Shown here: positions 15,452 to 18,804 of the stretch, piece after piece | Layout: each line of letters starts with the position of its first letter | Position numbering within the stretch: the stretch's first letter is position 1 | NCBI GenBank assembly: GCA_002469845.1 | Contig: DKNZ01000077.1 | Location: 27,856-46,659, forward strand | DNA: 18,804 bases | Reading direction: 5' to 3' | Source of the DNA: Cellvibrionales bacterium UBA7375 | Lineage (GTDB): Bacteria; Pseudomonadota; Gammaproteobacteria; Pseudomonadales; Porticoccaceae | The notes under the pieces: generated by a model | Told to the model about the DNA's origin: nothing | The model's input: only the letters and a program-made list of their open reading frames with translations | The model's database searches: none | Program-made: the position numbers and the translations under genes

Positions 15452-16372
15452 CTAGCTTTTGTTATCTTCGGATTTTTCATTGGCCACACCATGTGGAACA
15501 TGCCCAGTGGCTACATATTCACTGGCAGAGGTGCAATGTATCTGCTGGTCATCAAAAAAAACATCGGCTTCAAAGGATTTTAGGAAATCTCCTTTTCTAA
15601 GCCCACCCAAGAATAAGCTCTCGTCAATTCGTACATTCCAGTCACGCAGGGTACGAACTACACGTTCATGAGCTGGAGCTGCACGGGCTGTTACAAGTGC
15701 CGTTCGAATTGGACACTCATCAACAGGAAACTCTGCCTGTAATGCCTGAAGAGCCTCTAAAAAGCTTTTAAATGGGCCAGCATCCATTGGTTTATGGGCT
15801 GATTTTTTCTCATTTTCTGTAAATGCATCTAAACCCTGCTCTTTAAATATTCTTTCGGAGGCGTCACTAAACAACACAGCATCGCCATCAAAAGCAAAGC
15901 GCAATTCACCGGAGCTTTTGCTTGATCCTTGTGAGGGTAATAATGTTGCAGCAGCCATGCCATTGTCTAGGGCATTTCTAACATCACCAGCATTGGTCGA
16001 TAAAAACAAGTGGCAAGCAAAAGCTGACACATATCTATAGGGACTATCACCACCGGAAAAAGCCGCTCTCGTTATTTTTAAACCATGATGGGCAATTGAA
16101 TTAAACACACGCAAACCAGTATCCGCAGAATTTCTGGAAAGAAGAATTATTTCAACCTTAGGCTCACCACCGAGCTTTTCATTAATACGTAATAATTTAG
16201 ACGCTAATGGGAATGCTTCACCGGGCTGAAGAATATCGTCTTCATGTTGTCGTTGATAGTCAGCATAAGCCGCAACACCCTGTTGTTCGTATATCTCATG
16301 ACTTTCACGCATATCAAACAACGCAGTTGAGGATATAGCGATTACTAGCTTAGGTGAAGATGTCTTTGCCAT
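15452..16372 (-). CDS. Cytosolic 5'-nucleotidase (NT5C1-like family)
   Basis: This 306-residue soluble HAD-like nucleotidase hydrolyses nucleoside 5'-monophosphates. It belongs to the family shared with animal cytosolic nucleotidase 1. The strongest marker is RFAFDGDAVLFSD (158-170), with acidic residues D162 and D164 at the likely active centre. Others are VIAISSTALFD near the N terminus, LLSRNSADTGLRVFNSI, and AFSGGDSPYRYV followed by FLSTNAGDV. It follows the AGCS symporter gene after two bases with only a weak ribosome site, so coupled translation is likely. Its stop is two bases from that of the TauE gene on the other strand. A role in purine or pyrimidine salvage is inferred from the family. 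Confidence 0.9.
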   Translation of the reverse strand: MAKTSSPKLVIAISSTALFDMRESHEIYEQQGVAAYADYQRQHEDDILQPGEAFPLASKLLRINEKLGGEPKVEIILLSRNSADTGLRVFNSIAHHGLKITRAAFSGGDSPYRYVSAFACHLFLSTNAGDVRNALDNGMAAATLLPSQGSSKSSGELRFAFDGDAVLFSDASERIFKEQGLDAFTENEKKSAHKPMDAGPFKSFLEALQALQAEFPVDECPIRTALVTARAAPAHERVVRTLRDWNVRIDESLFLGGLRKGDFLKSFEADVFFDDQQIHCTSASEYVATGHVPHGVANEKSEDNKS

Positions 16373-16374
16373 AA

Positions 16375-17733
16375 TTACTTACTAGTTTGTACTTCTAGTG
16401 AATTATCAACGGGTTGAAAGTATTGCTTTGTTAGCTTAAATACAACGGGCGATAGTAGCAAGAGCGCCAATAGATTTGGAATTGCCATCATACCATTAAG
16501 GGCATCCGACATTTTCCATACCAAGCCAAGACTCATCTGAGTGCCCATAAACACACCCATAACCCAAAGTAGCCTAAACGGCAATACAACCTTAGGCCCC
16601 AAGAGAAACTGAGCACAGCGTTCACCGTAGTAACTCCAACCCAACATGGTAGTAAATGCAAATAAAGCTATACACAGGGATAATATATGGCCACCCAACG
16701 GAAGCGAAGAATCAAACACCATTAATGTCATGGCCGCACCCTGAAGATCGGAATTCCAAGCGCCAGATACCACCAAAACTAACCCCGTCATAGTGCATAT
16801 AATCAGTGTATCAATAAAGGTGCCCAACATGGCAATAGTACCCTGTCTAACCGGACTATTTGTTTCTGCCGCTGCGTGGGCAATTGGCGCAGAACCCAGA
16901 CCTGATTCGTTGGAAAAAATACCTCGGGATACGCCCATTCTTAGGGCGATCATAACGGTTGCCCCCGCAAAACCACCAGTGGCGGCAGTACCATTAAATG
17001 CACTGTCTACTATAAATAACAAAGCTTGCGGTATTTCTGAAACATGCATTAACAATATAATTAATGTCGATAGCACATAAATCAATGTCATTAAAGGAAC
17101 CAACTTACCTGCAACGAGGGCAATACGTTTAATACCACCCAGTAAAACCAAGGCCACCATAAAGGACATCAGTAACCCACTGGCTATGGTTGGTATATTA
17201 AAATTAGTTAATAATACCTGTGAAACTGTGTTTGATTGAACTGTATTGGCTAGACCAAAACCTGCCAAGCTACCAAATAAAGCAAAAAGGAATGCTAGAG
17301 GCTTCCAGCGTTGCCCAAGACCGTTTTTTATATAGTACATTGGGCCTCCGACTTTCTTTCCTGAGGCATCTGACTCACGATAATTTACAGCCAGCAAAGC
17401 TTCTGCATATTTGGTGGCCATACCCACAAGAGCTGTACACCACATCCAGAACAATGCCCCGGGACCACCAATACCTATAGCTGTAGCAACACCGGCAATA
17501 TTACCGGTCCCCACAGTTGAAGATAGCGCTGTCATTAAAGCATTAAAAGGGCTTATTTCACCTTCACCCGAGCCTTTGCGCCCTTTTAGTAACTGGCCAA
17601 AGGCATAAGGAATTCGAGTAATGGTCATACCGCGCAAACCAATGGTTAAAAATACACCGGTGCCCAGTAACAAAAACAACATGACTGGACCCCAAACAAC
17701 AGTGTTTACTGAGTTAATGATTTGCTCAAACAT
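16375..17733 (-). CDS. AGCS family sodium:alanine/glycine symporter
   Basis: This 452-residue inner-membrane transporter is of the alanine/glycine:cation symporter family (AlsT/DagA type), with about 11 hydrophobic segments. Family signatures are the N-terminal WGPVMLFLLLGTGVFLTIGL, the block SPFNALMTALSSTVGTGNIAGV ending in GVATAIGIGGPGALFWMW, then GGPMYYI, and the central MGVSRGIFSNESGLGSAPIAHA. Length is normal for the family. The ATG has AAAGGA about 12 bases upstream. The 150 bases before it contain a small dyad and no confident promoter. It is followed by a 5'-nucleotidase gene two bases later. Alanine or glycine uptake with sodium is expected from the family; the exact amino acid cannot be read from sequence. 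Confidence 0.93.
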   Translation of the reverse strand: MFEQIINSVNTVVWGPVMLFLLLGTGVFLTIGLRGMTITRIPYAFGQLLKGRKGSGEGEISPFNALMTALSSTVGTGNIAGVATAIGIGGPGALFWMWCTALVGMATKYAEALLAVNYRESDASGKKVGGPMYYIKNGLGQRWKPLAFLFALFGSLAGFGLANTVQSNTVSQVLLTNFNIPTIASGLLMSFMVALVLLGGIKRIALVAGKLVPLMTLIYVLSTLIILLMHVSEIPQALLFIVDSAFNGTAATGGFAGATVMIALRMGVSRGIFSNESGLGSAPIAHAAAETNSPVRQGTIAMLGTFIDTLIICTMTGLVLVVSGAWNSDLQGAAMTLMVFDSSLPLGGHILSLCIALFAFTTMLGWSYYGERCAQFLLGPKVVLPFRLLWVMGVFMGTQMSLGLVWKMSDALNGMMAIPNLLALLLLSPVVFKLTKQYFQPVDNSLEVQTSK

Positions 17734-17773
17734 AGAAAAACATATCCTTTGTTAATGTATTTTGTGTTTAATA

Positions 17774-17788
17774 TCGCAACGAGTGCGA
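17774..17788. repeat. Small dyad upstream of AGCS symporter
   Basis: TCGCA (17774-17778), five bases, then TGCGA (17784-17788) form a perfect 5-bp inverted repeat about 40 bases before the symporter ATG. It could be an operator or a leader hairpin. It is short, so chance occurrence is possible. Confidence 0.3.
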
Positions 17789-17887
17789 CCTAATAATTAA
17801 ATACTATGCCACTAAGGGCTTTAAATCGAGTATTTTATCCACATAAGCCTAGTGCAAGAGATAGCAAGAGGTTGTAAAAAGCCAATA

Positions 17888-17923
17888 AAAAAAGCCCATA
17901 TCGAAAACAATATGGGCTTTTTT
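17888..17923. terminator. Rho-independent terminator after yajC, bidirectional shape
   Basis: AAAAAAGCCCATAT (17888-17901) is exactly complementary in reverse to ATATGGGCTTTTTT (17910-17923), giving a 14-bp stem with an 8-base loop. Read on the minus strand it ends in a run of T, 20 bases after the yajC stop. It ends the bcp-yajC unit and isolates it from the AGCS gene. Confidence 0.88.
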
Positions 17924-17943
17924 ACTTTAAACATTAAGCAGTA

Positions 17944-18270
17944 TTAGATAGCCTTAATTGTTCCCTTGGGGAGAACTGCATGCACAGCTACCTTTTGGAA
18001 CTTAAGTTCCTGACCATTGCCAACCTCAAGTACCAAATACTCTGACTCTAACTTAGTGATTTTACCAAGCAAACCACTGGTCATAACAACTTCTTCACCC
18101 TTAGATAAGGAGGCAATTAAATTATTATGCTCCTTTTGACGTTTTTGTTGGGGTCTAATCATTATGAAATACATAAAAATAAATAAACCACCAAACATAA
18201 TAAAAGTGAATAACGGACTTGGCTCAGCTTGAGCGGCAGCATCTGCATAAGCATTTGAAGAAAACAACAT
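17944..18270 (-). CDS. yajC: YajC, accessory subunit of the Sec translocase
   Basis: This 108-residue single-span inner-membrane protein is found with SecD and SecF at the SecYEG channel. The membrane segment is about residues 18-40 and is followed at once by IRPQQKRQKEH, the conserved basic cytoplasmic motif. The soluble domain contains LSKGEEVVMTSGLLGKI and the C-terminal LPKGTIKAI, close to E. coli YajC. AAAGGGG lies 6 bases before the ATG. It follows bcp after 27 bases without a terminator. A strong terminator comes directly after it, so secD and secF do not follow, unlike the common tgt-yajC-secD-secF order. Confidence 0.95.
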   Translation of the reverse strand: MLFSSNAYADAAAQAEPSPLFTFIMFGGLFIFMYFIMIRPQQKRQKEHNNLIASLSKGEEVVMTSGLLGKITKLESEYLVLEVGNGQELKFQKVAVHAVLPKGTIKAI

Positions 18271-18297
18271 AATATACCCCTTTAAATAAATTTAATT

Positions 18298-18777
18298 TTA
18301 ACCATTAAGATTTTCTTTAATCCAATATAATACATCTTGGTGATGAGTTTTTATTTTAACTTTCTCCATCACCATTAAGATACCGCCCTGTTTATCAATC
18401 ACAAAGGTAGAGCGCAATACACCCATATACTCACGACCCATAAATTTCTTAAGACCCCAAGCGCCAAAAGATTCGGTAACTGCGTGATTCTCATCTGATA
18501 ATAATTTAAAGTTAAGTTCTTGCTTATCTTCAAATTTTACCAGTCGATCCACAGAGTCTGGACTAACGCCGAAAACAACCGTGTCCTGCTTTTCATATTC
18601 ACTATAGGTATCACGAATACCACAGGCCTGAACAGTACAGCCCGGAGTCATTGCTTTAGGATAAAAATACACCACCACATTTTTCTTGCCAGAATACTCA
18701 GACAATGAAACATTATTACCCCTTTGATCTAAAAGGGTAAATGATGGTGCTTTAGTGCCAACTTTTGCAAATCCCAC
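18298..18777 (-). CDS. bcp: Thioredoxin-dependent peroxiredoxin Bcp/PrxQ
   Basis: This 159-residue cytoplasmic thiol peroxidase reduces hydrogen peroxide and organic hydroperoxides using thioredoxin. The peroxidatic cysteine is C47 in MTPGCT and the resolving cysteine is C52, five residues later, the atypical two-cysteine arrangement of E. coli Bcp. Other family markers are KVGTKAPSFTLLDQ at the N terminus, FYPKAMTPG, FGVSPDSV, LLSDENHAV and GVLRSTFVIDKQG. The start is GTG at 18777, with AGAGG 7 bases upstream, and matches the homologue start. The reading frame stays open to the window edge (27 more bases), but no better start is seen. It leads into yajC. Confidence 0.95.
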   Translation of the reverse strand: MGFAKVGTKAPSFTLLDQRGNNVSLSEYSGKKNVVVYFYPKAMTPGCTVQACGIRDTYSEYEKQDTVVFGVSPDSVDRLVKFEDKQELNFKLLSDENHAVTESFGAWGLKKFMGREYMGVLRSTFVIDKQGGILMVMEKVKIKTHHQDVLYWIKENLNG

Positions 18778-18804
18778 TAGGATACCTCTATCATTGTTAA
18801 CAAT

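Noticed and set aside
16793..17608. Several plus-strand ORFs of 65-95 codons
   Set aside because: They lie wholly antisense to the AGCS symporter, whose frame holds all family motifs.
18778..18804. Tiny ATG reading frame ending at the bcp GTG start (minus strand)
   Set aside because: Only five codons at the window edge; too short to support as a leader peptide.
1..18804. CRISPR arrays, insertion sequences, tRNA or rRNA genes
   Set aside because: No regular spaced repeats, transposase motifs with terminal inverted repeats, or tRNA-like folds were found on reading both strands.

Overview
The window reads as chromosomal DNA of an AT-rich, aerobic gammaproteobacterium, probably marine. Codon use is AT-leaning throughout. 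The gene content (Prc, XthA, ETF with ETF-quinone oxidoreductase, ThrH, CysB, YajC, Bcp) is ordinary gammaproteobacterial housekeeping, and the thrH-cysH-cysB order resembles Pseudomonas and relatives. The taxonomic reading is inference from protein families and gene order only; no rRNA or tRNA gene was seen.

Layout. (1) Positions 27-2660 (+): a tight three-gene unit with a VTC-type polyphosphate polymerase domain protein, a DUF4956 inner-membrane protein and an OprO/OprP-like porin. This is the least ordinary part of the window and may be a polyphosphate/phosphate module. (2) 2662-3936 (-): a lone tyrosine recombinase with a full catalytic set, followed by a 339-bp intergenic stretch with inverted repeats and the prc promoter. 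(3) 4276-7211 (+): the periplasmic protease Prc, then exonuclease III. (4) 7212-10763: etfB-etfA (-) divergent from ETF-QO (+), the full electron route from acyl-CoA and other flavin dehydrogenases to ubiquinone. Their shared promoter region carries two near-identical 23-bp dyads, each pointing at one of the two transcription units. (5) 10773-12670 (-): thrH, a TetR regulator and a DUF1285 gene. (6) 12905-15449: a sulfur-assimilation neighbourhood with a short cysH-type reductase (+), cysB (-) and a TauE/SafE permease (+). (7) 15452-17733 (-): an AGCS sodium/amino-acid symporter and a cytosolic 5'-nucleotidase, two bases apart. (8) 17888-18777 (-): bcp peroxiredoxin, yajC and a strong terminator.

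Genes are packed tightly. Four of the five convergent gene pairs meet with 0 to 9 bases between stop codons. The clearest new leads are the VTC-DUF4956-porin unit, the paired etf/ETF-QO operator-like sites, the cysteine-poor CysH in a classical cysH-cysB locus, and a yajC separated from secDF.
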